From Candidatus Methanoperedens sp. (GTDB lineage: Archaea > Halobacteriota > Methanosarcinia > Methanosarcinales > Methanoperedenaceae), in NCBI GenBank assembly GCA_026552975.1, contig JAPMTR010000064.1, positions 46,821 through 110,820 on the forward strand: a stretch of 64,000 nucleotides of DNA, in the 5' to 3' direction. The notes under the pieces were generated by a model. That model was not told where the DNA came from. It was given only the letters and a program-made list of their open reading frames with translations, and did not search any database. Shown here in pieces: positions 43,068 to 51,367 of this stretch. Positions within the stretch are counted from its first letter, which is position 1; the number at the start of each line of letters is the position of its first letter. Both the position numbers and the translations under genes were made by a program.

Positions 43068-43191
43068 TGTACAGGTGTCCCAGATGACACTTATAACATA
43101 AAGCTTTGATGGCGGGTTTTATCAGTGCAGTATTGTTTATAATCAAATCAAAGTAGAAATGTATATTAAAGATAAAGTTATCTTTTTACTT

Positions 43192-43470
43192 ATGACTGGA
43201 AATATTAAAGTCCATGAAAAAGATAAACGCACATTCGACATGCTTCAAGCAGAATTGACCCTCAAGACCGGCAAAAAGATGACACAGCAGGAGTTATTCT
43301 CTGATATAGTTGAGTTTGCAAGATCAAAGAAAGAGAATTTTTTTGGCAGGCTCTTTAATCTACCTCTTTCTGAAAAAGAGCTCAAAAAAGTAAAAAGTCT
43401 CCAGAGTGATTGGGGCGTTATTACGACTGATAAAGAGATCGATATAACAGTCTATGGGACAGAAAGATGA
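43192..43470 (+). CDS. VapB-like antitoxin
   Basis: 92 residues from the ATG at 43192; an ATG 11 codons earlier would add an odd hydrophobic leader. The N-terminus TGNIKVHEKDKRTFDMLQAEL, with KMTQQELFSDIVEFARSK, resembles a ribbon-helix-helix antitoxin: a short strand then two helices. The C-terminal part is charged and probably wraps the toxin. Its stop overlaps the PIN toxin start (ATGA). The antitoxin role follows from this pairing. Confidence 0.7.
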   Translation: MTGNIKVHEKDKRTFDMLQAELTLKTGKKMTQQELFSDIVEFARSKKENFFGRLFNLPLSEKELKKVKSLQSDWGVITTDKEIDITVYGTER

Positions 43471-43895
43471 GTATTTTCATAGATACTGGTGTCTTAATTG
43501 CGTATATTAACAAAAAGGATGAGCATCATACCTATGCGGTTCATCTCGTTGAAAAAATTCTGAATAATGAATATGGAGCCCCATTTACCTCGGACATGGT
43601 TTTTGACGAGACAATGACATTTATACTTTACAAAACAGGAGATATCAATAAGGCCATAAGCGCCAGGGATCTAATACTTGGAAATAAAGAAAAAGACATT
43701 CTACGGTTCATGACCCTCATTTTTATGGATATGGAAATATTGGAGAACAGCTGGAAAACTTTTGTTAATTATGCAGATAGAAAATTGAGTTTAACAGATT
43801 GTTCCACGATAGAGTTTATGAAAAACAGAGGTATTCAGAACCTGGCGAGTTTTGATGCCGGATTTGATGGCATAGTAACGAGAATCTGGTATTGA
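43467..43895 (+). CDS. VapC-like PIN-domain ribonuclease toxin
   Basis: 142 residues. Acidic PIN residues: FIDTGVLIAYINKKDEHH (first Asp), SDMVFDETMTFI (Glu), LSLTDCSTIEFMKNRG (Asp with T/S) and LASFDAGFDGI (final Asp). This full set supports an active Mg2+-dependent RNase; VapC toxins commonly cut tRNA or rRNA. It overlaps the antitoxin gene by 4 bases. The pair lies between two tRNA-Leu-like fragments, a sign of insertion. Confidence 0.85.
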   Translation: MSIFIDTGVLIAYINKKDEHHTYAVHLVEKILNNEYGAPFTSDMVFDETMTFILYKTGDINKAISARDLILGNKEKDILRFMTLIFMDMEILENSWKTFVNYADRKLSLTDCSTIEFMKNRGIQNLASFDAGFDGIVTRIWY

Positions 43896-43906
43896 TTTGA
43901 ATAATA

Positions 43907-43938
43907 CATTGGATTCGAACCAATGAACTTCTGCGAGA
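43907..43938 (-). pseudogene. tRNA 3'-half relic (T-arm and variable arm)
   Basis: On the minus strand ATTGG-TTCGAAT-CCAAT (43924-43908) is a perfect T-arm with canonical loop, preceded by TCTCGCAGAAGTTC, similar to the variable arm of tRNA-Leu (TCTCGAAGGAGTTC). No anticodon arm precedes it and no acceptor strand follows. The T-stem bases differ from the intact tRNA-Leu(TAG), so it may come from another Leu/Ser-type tRNA. Confidence 0.65.
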
Positions 43939-43939
43939 C

Positions 43940-44383
43940 ATGACCATGAAAGGAATTTACATTTTGATCCTCAGGATGAAAGAGAGTAAGGACATCCGCG
44001 TAGGAAAACTTGGCATGCTTCATTTCAAGAGAGGATATTATTCTTATGTGGGATCAGCGCAGGGAAGCGGAGGAGATAAACGCATACGAAGACATTTCGA
44101 CGTGGCTTATGGTAAAAACACCACCCGGAGATGGCACATTGATTATTTTCTGCCGCAATCTGAATTAGTATGCGCTGTTTTTTCGCCCACAGATGAAGAT
44201 CTCGAATGCGTTATAGCCAGGAATGTCAGTAAATATTCTGAACCATTGCAGGGCTTTGGATGCAGTGATTGTCATTGTGCATCGCATCTTTTCTTTTCAG
44301 GGAAAAATACATTGGATGAAGTTTCAGACATATGTGAAGGTGTTTCGGGGAACGAAAGTATCATTATTTATCCTGACATGTAA
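43940..44383 (+). CDS. GIY-YIG nuclease family protein (DUF123)
   Basis: 147 residues; a second ATG two codons in is possible. The domain begins KGIYILILRM, then RGYYSYVGSAQGSGGDKRIRRHF (the YIG-like YVGSA with the catalytic Arg) and RRWHIDYFLPQS (conserved His), ending in GCSDCHCASHLFF with clustered cysteines. DUF123 proteins in archaea can be fused to endonuclease III; the substrate is unknown. It starts right at the edge of the tRNA relic and 7 bases before argC, but its link to argC is probably only positional. Confidence 0.82.
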   Translation: MTMKGIYILILRMKESKDIRVGKLGMLHFKRGYYSYVGSAQGSGGDKRIRRHFDVAYGKNTTRRWHIDYFLPQSELVCAVFSPTDEDLECVIARNVSKYSEPLQGFGCSDCHCASHLFFSGKNTLDEVSDICEGVSGNESIIIYPDM

Positions 44384-44390
44384 GAACAAT

Positions 44391-45401
44391 ATGGACATTG
44401 GAATCATCGGAGGCTCAGGATATACTGGCGCAGAGTTGATGCGTCTGCTCTCGTATCATCCAGTCGCATCAATAAAAGCGGTAACTTCTCGCAACAAAAA
44501 AGGCCAAAAAGTGAGTGATACGCATCCTCACCTCAGGAAAATATTAGACCTGGAATTTGAAGATCTTAAACCCGAAGAAGTAGCTTCACGCTGCGATATT
44601 GTATTCACTGCGGTACCTCATGGCACTGCAATGCAGGTGGTACCCGCACTTCTTGACGCCGGAGTGAAAGTTGTTGACCTCAGTGCCGATTATCGCCTCA
44701 AAACTGAAGTGTTTGAAAAAACATATAATATGAAACACATAGATCCACGCAATGCGGTTTATGGCATCCCTGAACTGCACAATGAGATTCCTTCCCAGCT
44801 ATTCATAGCAAATCCAGGCTGCTATCCAACTGGCGCTTCTCTTGCTGGGGCACCTCTGGCAAAAGCAGGGCTTATCGAACGTGTCATATTTGACTCGAAA
44901 AGCGGGATATCGGGAGCAGGGGTTGAACCGAGTGCAGTTTCTCACTACCCCAATATGGCTGAAAATATCCAGGCCTATAAACTCACTTCCCACCGCCACC
45001 GCGCTGAGATATTCCAGGAACTCAACCGGCTCGATTTACATTTGAAAAATGTAAGCTTCACACCCCATGTCATTCCCTCAGTGCGCGGGATCCTTACAAC
45101 AGCGCATATATTTGTAAAGAAAGAATTAAGCGACGAAGAAGTGAGCAAAATATACAGTGATTTCTATAAAGACAGACCTTTTATCAGGCTCATAAAAGGA
45201 ATACCGATGCTGGGAAATGTGCGCGGCTCCAATTTCTGCGACATTGGTTTTGAAATTGAAAAGGGAACTGACAGAATAGTTGTGATATCAGCAATTGACA
45301 ACCTGGTAAAAGGAGCTTCAGGCCAGGCTATCCAGAATATGAACCTGATGTTTGGCCTGCCTGAGACAACGGGCCTGTGGCATCCGGGTCTGGCTCCGTG
45401 A
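44391..45401 (+). CDS. argC: N-acetyl-gamma-glutamyl-phosphate reductase
   Basis: 336 residues from the ATG at 44391 (MDIGIIGGSGYTGAELMRLL); a longer reading upstream overlaps the GIY-YIG gene and lacks similarity. Motifs: GGSGYTGAEL for NADP, VFTAVPHGTAMQVV, VVDLSADYRL, and the catalytic cysteine in ANPGCYPTGASL, then GISGAG and HRHRAEI. It performs step 3 of arginine synthesis. It is followed by a CBS protein and argJ at spacings of 9 and 2 bases. Confidence 0.93.
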   Translation: MDIGIIGGSGYTGAELMRLLSYHPVASIKAVTSRNKKGQKVSDTHPHLRKILDLEFEDLKPEEVASRCDIVFTAVPHGTAMQVVPALLDAGVKVVDLSADYRLKTEVFEKTYNMKHIDPRNAVYGIPELHNEIPSQLFIANPGCYPTGASLAGAPLAKAGLIERVIFDSKSGISGAGVEPSAVSHYPNMAENIQAYKLTSHRHRAEIFQELNRLDLHLKNVSFTPHVIPSVRGILTTAHIFVKKELSDEEVSKIYSDFYKDRPFIRLIKGIPMLGNVRGSNFCDIGFEIEKGTDRIVVISAIDNLVKGASGQAIQNMNLMFGLPETTGLWHPGLAP

Positions 45402-45410
45402 GGTAAGATT

Positions 45411-45878
45411 ATGAAAATAAAAGATGTAATGAGTAAAGATGTAATAATATGCAAACCCGATGATACATTGGGTCATCTTGCAGATATGTTCAAACAGAAC
45501 CATATCAGCGGGATCCCTGTCGTTGATAATGGAAAAGTCGTGGGACTTGTTTCCGAAACCGATCTGATAAAATTATTCAAGATCCCTGAATTTTCAAATG
45601 AATTATGGCTCCCCAGCCCGTTTGAAATAATTGAAATACCAATCAGGAATCTGGTTAAACTTGAAGAAACAAAAAAATTCTTTGAGAACATGAAAGTTCG
45701 CCCGGTGAAAGATATAATGACCCATACAGTTCATTCAATTTCTCCTGATGAAGAGCTTGAGGATGCCTCCACAATGATGGTGAAATATGACGTAAACAGG
45801 CTTCCAGTAATTGAAAATGGAAAACTTACCGGGATTGTTACCAGAGGCGACATAATAAAAGGTCTTTCGGCGGAATAA
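45411..45878 (+). CDS. CBS-domain pair protein
   Basis: 155 residues, two CBS domains. First: KIKDVMSKDVIICKPDDTLG, then NHISGIPVVDNGKVVGLVSE. Second: VKDIMTHTVHSISPDEELED followed by YDVNRLPVIENGKLTGIVTR. CBS pairs bind adenosyl ligands such as AMP, ATP or SAM and regulate partner proteins. It lies between argC and argJ with gaps of 9 and 2 bases, so it may sense the energy state for the arginine enzymes, but this is inference; stand-alone CBS proteins are often found in mixed operons. Confidence 0.85.
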   Translation: MKIKDVMSKDVIICKPDDTLGHLADMFKQNHISGIPVVDNGKVVGLVSETDLIKLFKIPEFSNELWLPSPFEIIEIPIRNLVKLEETKKFFENMKVRPVKDIMTHTVHSISPDEELEDASTMMVKYDVNRLPVIENGKLTGIVTRGDIIKGLSAE

Positions 45879-45880
45879 AA

Positions 45881-47056
45881 ATGAAAAATATCAATGCCGG
45901 TATCTGCACAGTCAAAGGCATAAAAGCTCACGGGCTAAAACAGGGCAAGAACGGACTTGCGATAATTGTAACAGATCCCAGGGAACTTTCAACAGCAGGT
46001 GTTTTTACAAGAAATAAGGTCATAGCTGCCCCACTTATAGTAACAAAAGAGGCACTTTCAAAAGGTGATCTAAAGGCAGTTATCGCAAACAGCGGGTGTG
46101 CAAATGCATTTACCGGTAAAAAAGGCATGCAAGATGCAAAATGGATGGCTGATATCCTTGCTCAAAAATTAAAATGCAGCCCTGATGAAATTGGAGTAGC
46201 CTCCACAGGCGTTATCGGGCGAAATCTTGACAGGACATGGATCGGAGGGCATCTTGATGAGGTTTTCGATAATTTATCAGATTCGCAAGACTCAGGTAAA
46301 GCCGCAGCCAGAGCCATTATGACAACCGACACCACTATGAAAGAGATCGCGATCGAGCTTGATAACAGCGTTCGTATTGCCGGGATCTCCAAAGGTTCAG
46401 GGATGATCGAACCGAACATGGGCACGATGCTTGCGTTTATATATACTGATGCGAAATTTCCGACAGAAAAACTGGAGATATGCCTGAAAAAAGCTGTTGA
46501 TAAAAGCTTTAATATGGTAGTAGTTGACGGGGATACAAGCACAAACGATATGGCCCTCCTCACTGCCACCGGGTATCATGATTGCGAAGAAGAAACATTC
46601 CAGGAAGGGCTTGACCATGTTTGTATCAGTCTTGCAAAAATGATCGCAAAAGACGGGGAGGGGGCGACCAGATTGATCGAAGTAAAAGTAACTGGCGCAA
46701 TGAGTACGAAAGATGCTCGAAAAGCAGCAAAAGCGATAAGTCGCTCACCCCTTGTAAAGACAGCGATATTCGGAAAAGATCCTAACTGGGGAAGGGTTGT
46801 CGCTGCTGCCGGTTATTCAGGCGCAGAGATCGACCAGGATAAGATATCACTTACGTTCTCGGATAGCAGGAACGAGGTTTTGCTTGTTGATTCCGGAAAG
46901 ATAGTCGAAGGGAAACTCGATGCTCTGAAAGAGATCATGGAAGGCAAGGAAATATTTATCGAAGTGGATATTGGCCTTGGGGATTTTGAAGCAGTGGCAT
47001 GGGGCTGTGATCTGACATATGATTATGTCAAGATCAATGCGATGTACACGACATAA
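45881..47056 (+). CDS. argJ: Glutamate N-acetyltransferase / amino-acid acetyltransferase (ornithine acetyltransferase)
   Basis: 391 residues. The self-cleavage site is KDGEGATRLIEVKV (cut before Thr), giving alpha and beta chains. Other landmarks: GVFTRNKVIAAPLIVTKEAL, VIANSGCANAFTGKKGM, VASTGVIGRNL, GKDPNWGRVVAAAGYSG and the C-terminal WGCDLTYDYVKINAMY. ArgJ moves acetyl from acetylornithine to glutamate, making the arginine pathway cyclic. It closes the argC-CBS-argJ unit and is convergent with rbcL; the stops are adjacent. Confidence 0.94.
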   Translation: MKNINAGICTVKGIKAHGLKQGKNGLAIIVTDPRELSTAGVFTRNKVIAAPLIVTKEALSKGDLKAVIANSGCANAFTGKKGMQDAKWMADILAQKLKCSPDEIGVASTGVIGRNLDRTWIGGHLDEVFDNLSDSQDSGKAAARAIMTTDTTMKEIAIELDNSVRIAGISKGSGMIEPNMGTMLAFIYTDAKFPTEKLEICLKKAVDKSFNMVVVDGDTSTNDMALLTATGYHDCEEETFQEGLDHVCISLAKMIAKDGEGATRLIEVKVTGAMSTKDARKAAKAISRSPLVKTAIFGKDPNWGRVVAAAGYSGAEIDQDKISLTFSDSRNEVLLVDSGKIVEGKLDALKEIMEGKEIFIEVDIGLGDFEAVAWGCDLTYDYVKINAMYTT

Positions 47057-48349
47057 TTATTTTGGCCTGTAATATTCCCATTTCCCAAGGGCTTCTTTTA
47101 ATTCCTTGTTCTTTTTCGCATATTCATCCAGGTCTATTTCTTCCATAGTCGCATCAATTGCCTGCATCACAGCTTTTGCGCCTGATCGCGTTCCTTTCGG
47201 ATGCCCGTGTATGCCTCCGCTCACAAGCAATGTGCAATCATTTCCCAGTATCTTCATTACCGATGGGATAAGCCCTGGATGAAGACCTCCAGAGGATACA
47301 GGAAGCGTGGGTTTCATTTTACCCCAGTCCTGCGAGAGCATATCACCCGATTCGATCTTTGGATTCCGAAGCACGCTTGCTATCCCCATAACCTCTTTTT
47401 TGCTCCCCACAAGTTTTCCTATCGCAGTGCCTGAATGTATTTCATCGACACCAATTAAACGCATGAGTTTTGCAAGGAAATACATGGTCAATCCATGCTT
47501 TGGATTCCTGTCAAAAGCAGCATGCATAGCACGATGAGCATGGATGGCTAAACCAAGGTCGCCGCATTCATCCCTCATTGTCTGGACAGAAGCTGTCCCG
47601 CATGTGACAACATCGATCATCGCAAACCTCCAACCTGAATCATGGAGTAATCTTGCCTTTCGGATCATTTCTCTTGTTTCACCCGTGATATTCAAAAGAG
47701 CATCTTTTTGTTCACCGGTTTCTTTTTCGGCTTTTTCCCGAAGTTTTGTCATTCGTGTAAGTCGATCCTCAAAACGGTTAAAAGAAGTAGAGGTGAGGTT
47801 TTCATCATCCTTGACAAGGTCAAAGCCGCCCATCCATGTTTCATAAGCTACTGTTGCATGTTCTGCCGCACTAAATCCGATCTTTGGTTTTGGGACTGCG
47901 CCTGTTATCGGTCGTTCTTTAATCCTCAATAATGACCTTATCCCGGCAATACCGTGGTTTGGTCCTTTAAAAGAACGGATATAACTCTGAGGTAAGGATA
48001 CATCCATGAGGCGCAGATTTTTAATGGCCTTCATTCCAAATATATTCCCGGCTATTCCGCTTAAAAGCTGGGGTGCATTTCCAGGCTCCCACAGGTCTAT
48101 CGGGTAAGCGATCTTTACATACTTGCCATTGAACTCAAAGGCCCGCGCTTTTATTGTTTCAACTCTTCCTGGAAGGTCATAAAGAGTCGTCCAGGTCCCT
48201 GCTGAACTCTCAGATGCGATCCTTCCTGCAGCTTCCTTCTCAGTGATGCCCTTTGCAGGTTCAAAATAATATAAACATACCAGATCGTCTTTTGAGGGAG
48301 TGTAATTCATGTCAACGAATTCATCGTACCAATCAATTTTGTCAGTCAT
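47057..48349 (-). CDS. rbcL: Ribulose-1,5-bisphosphate carboxylase/oxygenase, archaeal type III
   Basis: 430 residues. Active-site segments: ITGAVPKPKIGFSAAEHA (KPK), the carbamylated lysine in GGFDLVKDDENLTSTSF, HAHRAMHAAFDRNPKHG, VDEIHSGTAIGKLVGSK, and LPVSSGGLHPGLIP with SGGIHGHPKG for phosphate binding. Type III RuBisCO works in AMP recycling: ribose-1,5-bisphosphate is isomerised and carboxylated to two 3-phosphoglycerate. The partner genes (AMP phosphorylase, isomerase) are not in the window. Its 190-base upstream region carries an inverted repeat. Confidence 0.93.
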   Translation of the reverse strand: MTDKIDWYDEFVDMNYTPSKDDLVCLYYFEPAKGITEKEAAGRIASESSAGTWTTLYDLPGRVETIKARAFEFNGKYVKIAYPIDLWEPGNAPQLLSGIAGNIFGMKAIKNLRLMDVSLPQSYIRSFKGPNHGIAGIRSLLRIKERPITGAVPKPKIGFSAAEHATVAYETWMGGFDLVKDDENLTSTSFNRFEDRLTRMTKLREKAEKETGEQKDALLNITGETREMIRKARLLHDSGWRFAMIDVVTCGTASVQTMRDECGDLGLAIHAHRAMHAAFDRNPKHGLTMYFLAKLMRLIGVDEIHSGTAIGKLVGSKKEVMGIASVLRNPKIESGDMLSQDWGKMKPTLPVSSGGLHPGLIPSVMKILGNDCTLLVSGGIHGHPKGTRSGAKAVMQAIDATMEEIDLDEYAKKNKELKEALGKWEYYRPK

Positions 48350-48439
48350 ATGATCACAACAATACTTATATTACTCTAAAAATTTAAAGACTTATCCACG
48401 GCTTTTTGAGAAATATCGAAATAATGAATTATTTCACCC

Positions 48440-48500
48440 GGCAACGAACTCTAACGAACTCAAGACGATCCGGGTTCGTTTCGAGTTCGTACCGGTTCGA
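48440..48500. repeat. Inverted and direct repeats of ACGAACTC upstream of rbcL
   Basis: Perfect 8-base arms ACGAACTC (48454-48461) and GAGTTCGT (48483-48490), with another AACGAACT copy at 48443-48450 and GGTTCG copies at 48473-48478 and 48494-48499. It lies between the lipoprotein stop and the rbcL start, both minus strand. A similar word (aagttcgttg, cgaactc) is seen at about 14605-14650. It might be a terminator or an rbcL operator. Confidence 0.5.
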
Positions 48501-48538
48501 AGCTAACGTAATCTGGTGATCTACTCTCGCAGATTACC

Positions 48539-48823
48539 TTAAATTTCAGCAGATAGAACAATTTGCATATCCAGATCGCTGGTTATGTTGTCCATTGCGG
48601 AAAGATCACTGTAGGTTCCAAAAACGTCCTCACCTGGAGCAGGCGTCTGGGCCACTTCTGAAGGGTTTGCTCCAGAAGTGTCTGGCGATCCTCCCGACGA
48701 AACCGAAGTCTGTATTGGAGTTTCTGCGGATGTTTCAGTAGCTGAATCTGCCTGTTTCTTGTCAACGCAGCCCAATGCGGATGCCGCTATCACAAGTACG
48801 ACCATTATATATATCCATTTCAT
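48539..48823 (-). CDS. Small secreted lipoprotein
   Basis: 94 residues. The signal is MKWIYIMVVLVIAASALGCV: a lysine, a hydrophobic core, and a lipobox SALGC, so Cys19 should be lipidated and the rest exposed outside the membrane. The body is low-complexity, rich in S, T, P, G and Q (DSATETSAETPIQTS), as in archaeal surface linkers, and ends FGTYSDLSAMDNITSDLDMQIVLSAEI. It follows the coiled-coil secreted protein by 11 bases on the same strand. Function unknown. Confidence 0.75.
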   Translation of the reverse strand: MKWIYIMVVLVIAASALGCVDKKQADSATETSAETPIQTSVSSGGSPDTSGANPSEVAQTPAPGEDVFGTYSDLSAMDNITSDLDMQIVLSAEI

Positions 48824-48834
48824 GTTTTATCCCT

Positions 48835-49863
48835 CTAAGTATGAGTAGTTGTGGCTCCACCTGTTGTATAAGTTGTTGTAGCTCCACCTTGTGCGGGAGT
48901 GGTGACTTCTCTGCCCCGGGTCGGGGTCATGGTTTTTGTAACTCCACCGATCGAGTCCAATTCATCTTTCTCGCGGTCTTTTCCTTTATTTGCGGCGAAT
49001 CTTCTGAGATCTTTAATAAACTTGACCACCTGGTTTCCTGCCTGTTTTAAATACCTTATTGTGTCTCTTTGCAGCTTATTTTCCTGGTCAAGGAATTTTT
49101 TTGCATCATTTTCATTGGTAATAACCCCATTTTCATCAAAACCTTTATGGGTTTTATATAATTCCTTGGTTTTTGCCTGGGAATCTTTTGCATTTTTAAT
49201 TGCATCCTGGAAATCCGCAAATTCTTTTTCAAGGTTTGTTGTGTCACTTCCATTATCTTTAAGTTTCTTGATAGCTGAAGAAAGATTCACTGAAACATTA
49301 TCCGCCTTGAGAATAAAATTATCAATCCTGTGATTAAGAACAATTCCCATATAATAACGGGTTTCAAGATTTATGTCAACCACTATTTTCTTTAATTCTT
49401 TATGTACTTCTATCAATTCCTGTGTGGAATTTGCATTTTCTGTCTTAACTTTAAGGTGATCCAGCTGGGTTGTATGACCTTCTATGATCTGTGCGGCATT
49501 AAATGGTATATATGCTTTATTTTCGGAATTTTCAAGACGGCTTTTCATCACCTGTAGCTGGGATTGAGCGTAATCGATCGCTCTTAATAAATAGTCTTTT
49601 GCTTTGAGTTTTAAATCATCCCTTGATTTTTCATCTTTCAAATTGCGAAGTTGTTTGTTGGCCTTTTCGAATATATCTTTTGCTTCTTCGAATTTCTTTC
49701 TGGTATTGTCGTAATGATCCTTGTTGATCTTGTATTTTTCATTTGCCTTTTCATACTGTTCTTTTGCTGTTGCCTGTGCAGCAACAATACTGGAAAATAA
49801 GCTCAGGATGAATAACGTCAATATTACCGATGTTAACATACTGAACGATTTTTTGGATTTCAT
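48835..49863 (-). CDS. Secreted or surface coiled-coil protein with Thr-rich tail
   Basis: 342 residues from the ATG at 49863; an ATG six codons upstream is also in frame. Residues about 8-30 form a signal peptide or anchor (SMLTSVILTLFILSLFSSIVA, cut likely after AAQA). Then about 270 residues of charged helix (EQYEKANEKYKINKDHYDN, EEAKDIFEKANKQLRNL) with few prolines, typical of long coiled coil. The C-terminus repeats GGATTTYTT and GGATTTHT. It is co-transcribed with the lipoprotein; the divergent gene at 50061 encodes a membrane-bound regulator. A cell-surface role is inferred. Confidence 0.75.
   Translation of the reverse strand: MKSKKSFSMLTSVILTLFILSLFSSIVAAQATAKEQYEKANEKYKINKDHYDNTRKKFEEAKDIFEKANKQLRNLKDEKSRDDLKLKAKDYLLRAIDYAQSQLQVMKSRLENSENKAYIPFNAAQIIEGHTTQLDHLKVKTENANSTQELIEVHKELKKIVVDINLETRYYMGIVLNHRIDNFILKADNVSVNLSSAIKKLKDNGSDTTNLEKEFADFQDAIKNAKDSQAKTKELYKTHKGFDENGVITNENDAKKFLDQENKLQRDTIRYLKQAGNQVVKFIKDLRRFAANKGKDREKDELDSIGGVTKTMTPTRGREVTTPAQGGATTTYTTGGATTTHT
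48838..48888 (-). repeat. Short tandem repeat encoding a Thr-rich tail
   Basis: Two units on the minus strand, 48888-48862 and 48861-48838, share GGTGGAGCNACAACNACT and encode GGATTTYTT and GGATTTHT at the C-terminus of the coiled-coil protein. Such Thr runs are common O-glycosylation sites. Confidence 0.7.
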
Positions 49864-50060
49864 ATTTTGTTCCTCCTTCATTTTTTTCTGATCATAATTG
49901 CGATCGCATATTCATTACTATAATTGCAGATTAGATAAATATACTTTTATGCCATTAGAAAATTAAGTTTTATTATGCTTGATAATTCTTTATAATCCAT
50001 TATAAATGCTTTTTTGGCTTTATAATAAACTATATATACTATATTTTTCGATTAGAATGT

Positions 50061-50825
50061 GTGTTTTCTGCGAGAAGGATAATTTTACTAATTATAATAA
50101 TCTCAGGCCTGGTCATGGGTGCCCATGCTGCGAAGCTATATGGCAGCGTTTATGAATGGTCCGACCTTGAAAAACCTCTAAAGAACGTAATAGTTGAGAT
50201 CGAAGAAAATGGCACACGAGTGCAATATAAGGTATCGGGGGATGGAACATATTCTTTCGATGTCGCCCCTGGAAAGTATATATTAAAGGCTAAATATTTC
50301 ATAGATAATATTCTTGAATTCTCAGGTGAAGAGAAACTTCAGATAGATAAACCCGATGAGTCAAGAAATCTTGATCTGCTTATTTTCCCACCTACAGATC
50401 TGGATTATGAGTATCTTGCAGATATAAATCTTACTGGTGAATTAGACCCGGGAAAATCAAATATTACTAACTATATTATATTAATAATTTTTGTTTTATT
50501 GATCAGCATTATATTACTTTTCTTAATAAGGAGAACGAAAAATAAGACTGCAATTTCAGAAGAAGACGAAATTCCTGAAGAGGCCCCCTTAAATAATATA
50601 CCCCCAATGAAAAAAAAGACAGATGACCTTCCTGAAGACCTTCGTGAATTATATGATACGATATTGAAAAAAGGGGGAAGGACTACTCAAAAAGAGATCC
50701 GAAAAGATGCAAAATATGGCGAAGCAAAGGTCAGTCTCATGCTTGCCGACCTTGAAGACAGAGGATTGGTCAAGAAGATAAGAAAAGGACGATCAAATAT
50801 CATAATTGCAGAAGATCTAAAATGA
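50061..50825 (+). CDS. Membrane-anchored winged-helix regulator with exported sensor domain
   Basis: 254 residues from a GTG at 50061. Signal or first membrane segment (IILLIIIISGLVMGAHA), then an exported beta-sandwich domain resembling a carboxypeptidase regulatory-like fold (KLYGSVYEWSDLEKPLKNV, DGTYSFDVAPGKYILKAKYF), a second helix near 135-160 (NYIILIIFVLLISIILLFLI), a basic/acidic linker, and a cytosolic winged helix at about 190-254 (KKGGRTTQKEIRKDAKYGEA, then LADLEDRGLVKKIRKGRSN). It looks like a one-component transmembrane transcription factor. It is divergent from the exported coiled-coil gene 180 bases away. Confidence 0.75.
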   Translation: MFSARRIILLIIIISGLVMGAHAAKLYGSVYEWSDLEKPLKNVIVEIEENGTRVQYKVSGDGTYSFDVAPGKYILKAKYFIDNILEFSGEEKLQIDKPDESRNLDLLIFPPTDLDYEYLADINLTGELDPGKSNITNYIILIIFVLLISIILLFLIRRTKNKTAISEEDEIPEEAPLNNIPPMKKKTDDLPEDLRELYDTILKKGGRTTQKEIRKDAKYGEAKVSLMLADLEDRGLVKKIRKGRSNIIIAEDLK

Positions 50826-50892
50826 AATTTCAAATAAATTAAATTGAGAAAAAACAATAAGCTTTTAAGAATCCATAACGATAAATGCTTTT

Positions 50893-51366
50893 ATGAAACG
50901 TACATTCCACCTTTATCCACAAAATCCAGAGTTTGAAATAAAATTTAGATTCGAAGAATACCTTCCTTTCCTTGTAAAAATTATGGCAGGTATGGATGGT
51001 CAATCCGGAGAATTTATTACCGACGGCCCAGACCGAAAAGCAACCCCCATAACAGCGAAGAGAAGCATAGGGATAGAAATAACCGATAAAAGTGTTGATT
51101 TTGTTCCGCTCAATAAAAACACTCTTAATGAAGTCCTTATGGATGTTTCACATGAAGGGACAATCGATTTTAAGGTCTTCCTTCGATATTCAGTGCTTGA
51201 TTCGAACTATAATCGCATTGCTTTTAAGGGGGATACATATCTTGTCAGGACTAACCTTGAAGGAGGTATACTAAAAATGAATATCCATCTTACTGACGGT
51301 AATGGAAGGACTGATTGTGAACGAATCGCTGATACGATCGTTGAAGAGATAAAAAGAAACGCATAA
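50893..51366 (+). CDS. Uncharacterised archaeal protein upstream of a DUF2240 protein
   Basis: 157 residues, no family recognised. Mixed alpha/beta: a start with TFHLYPQNPEFEIKFRFEEY, a central GIEITDKSVDFVPLNKNTLNE and a strand-rich core with DFKVFLRYSVLDSNYNRI, ending in a helix (CERIADTIVEEIKRN). No signal peptide. One base separates its stop from the next gene (51368), so they are co-transcribed. Both are typical small archaeal housekeeping genes of unknown role. Confidence 0.6.
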   Translation: MKRTFHLYPQNPEFEIKFRFEEYLPFLVKIMAGMDGQSGEFITDGPDRKATPITAKRSIGIEITDKSVDFVPLNKNTLNEVLMDVSHEGTIDFKVFLRYSVLDSNYNRIAFKGDTYLVRTNLEGGILKMNIHLTDGNGRTDCERIADTIVEEIKRNA

Positions 51367-51367
51367 A

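Noticed and set aside
44223..44390. A longer ArgC start
   Set aside because: It overlaps the GIY-YIG gene and has no similarity to ArgC; the ATG at 44391 begins at the Rossmann motif.
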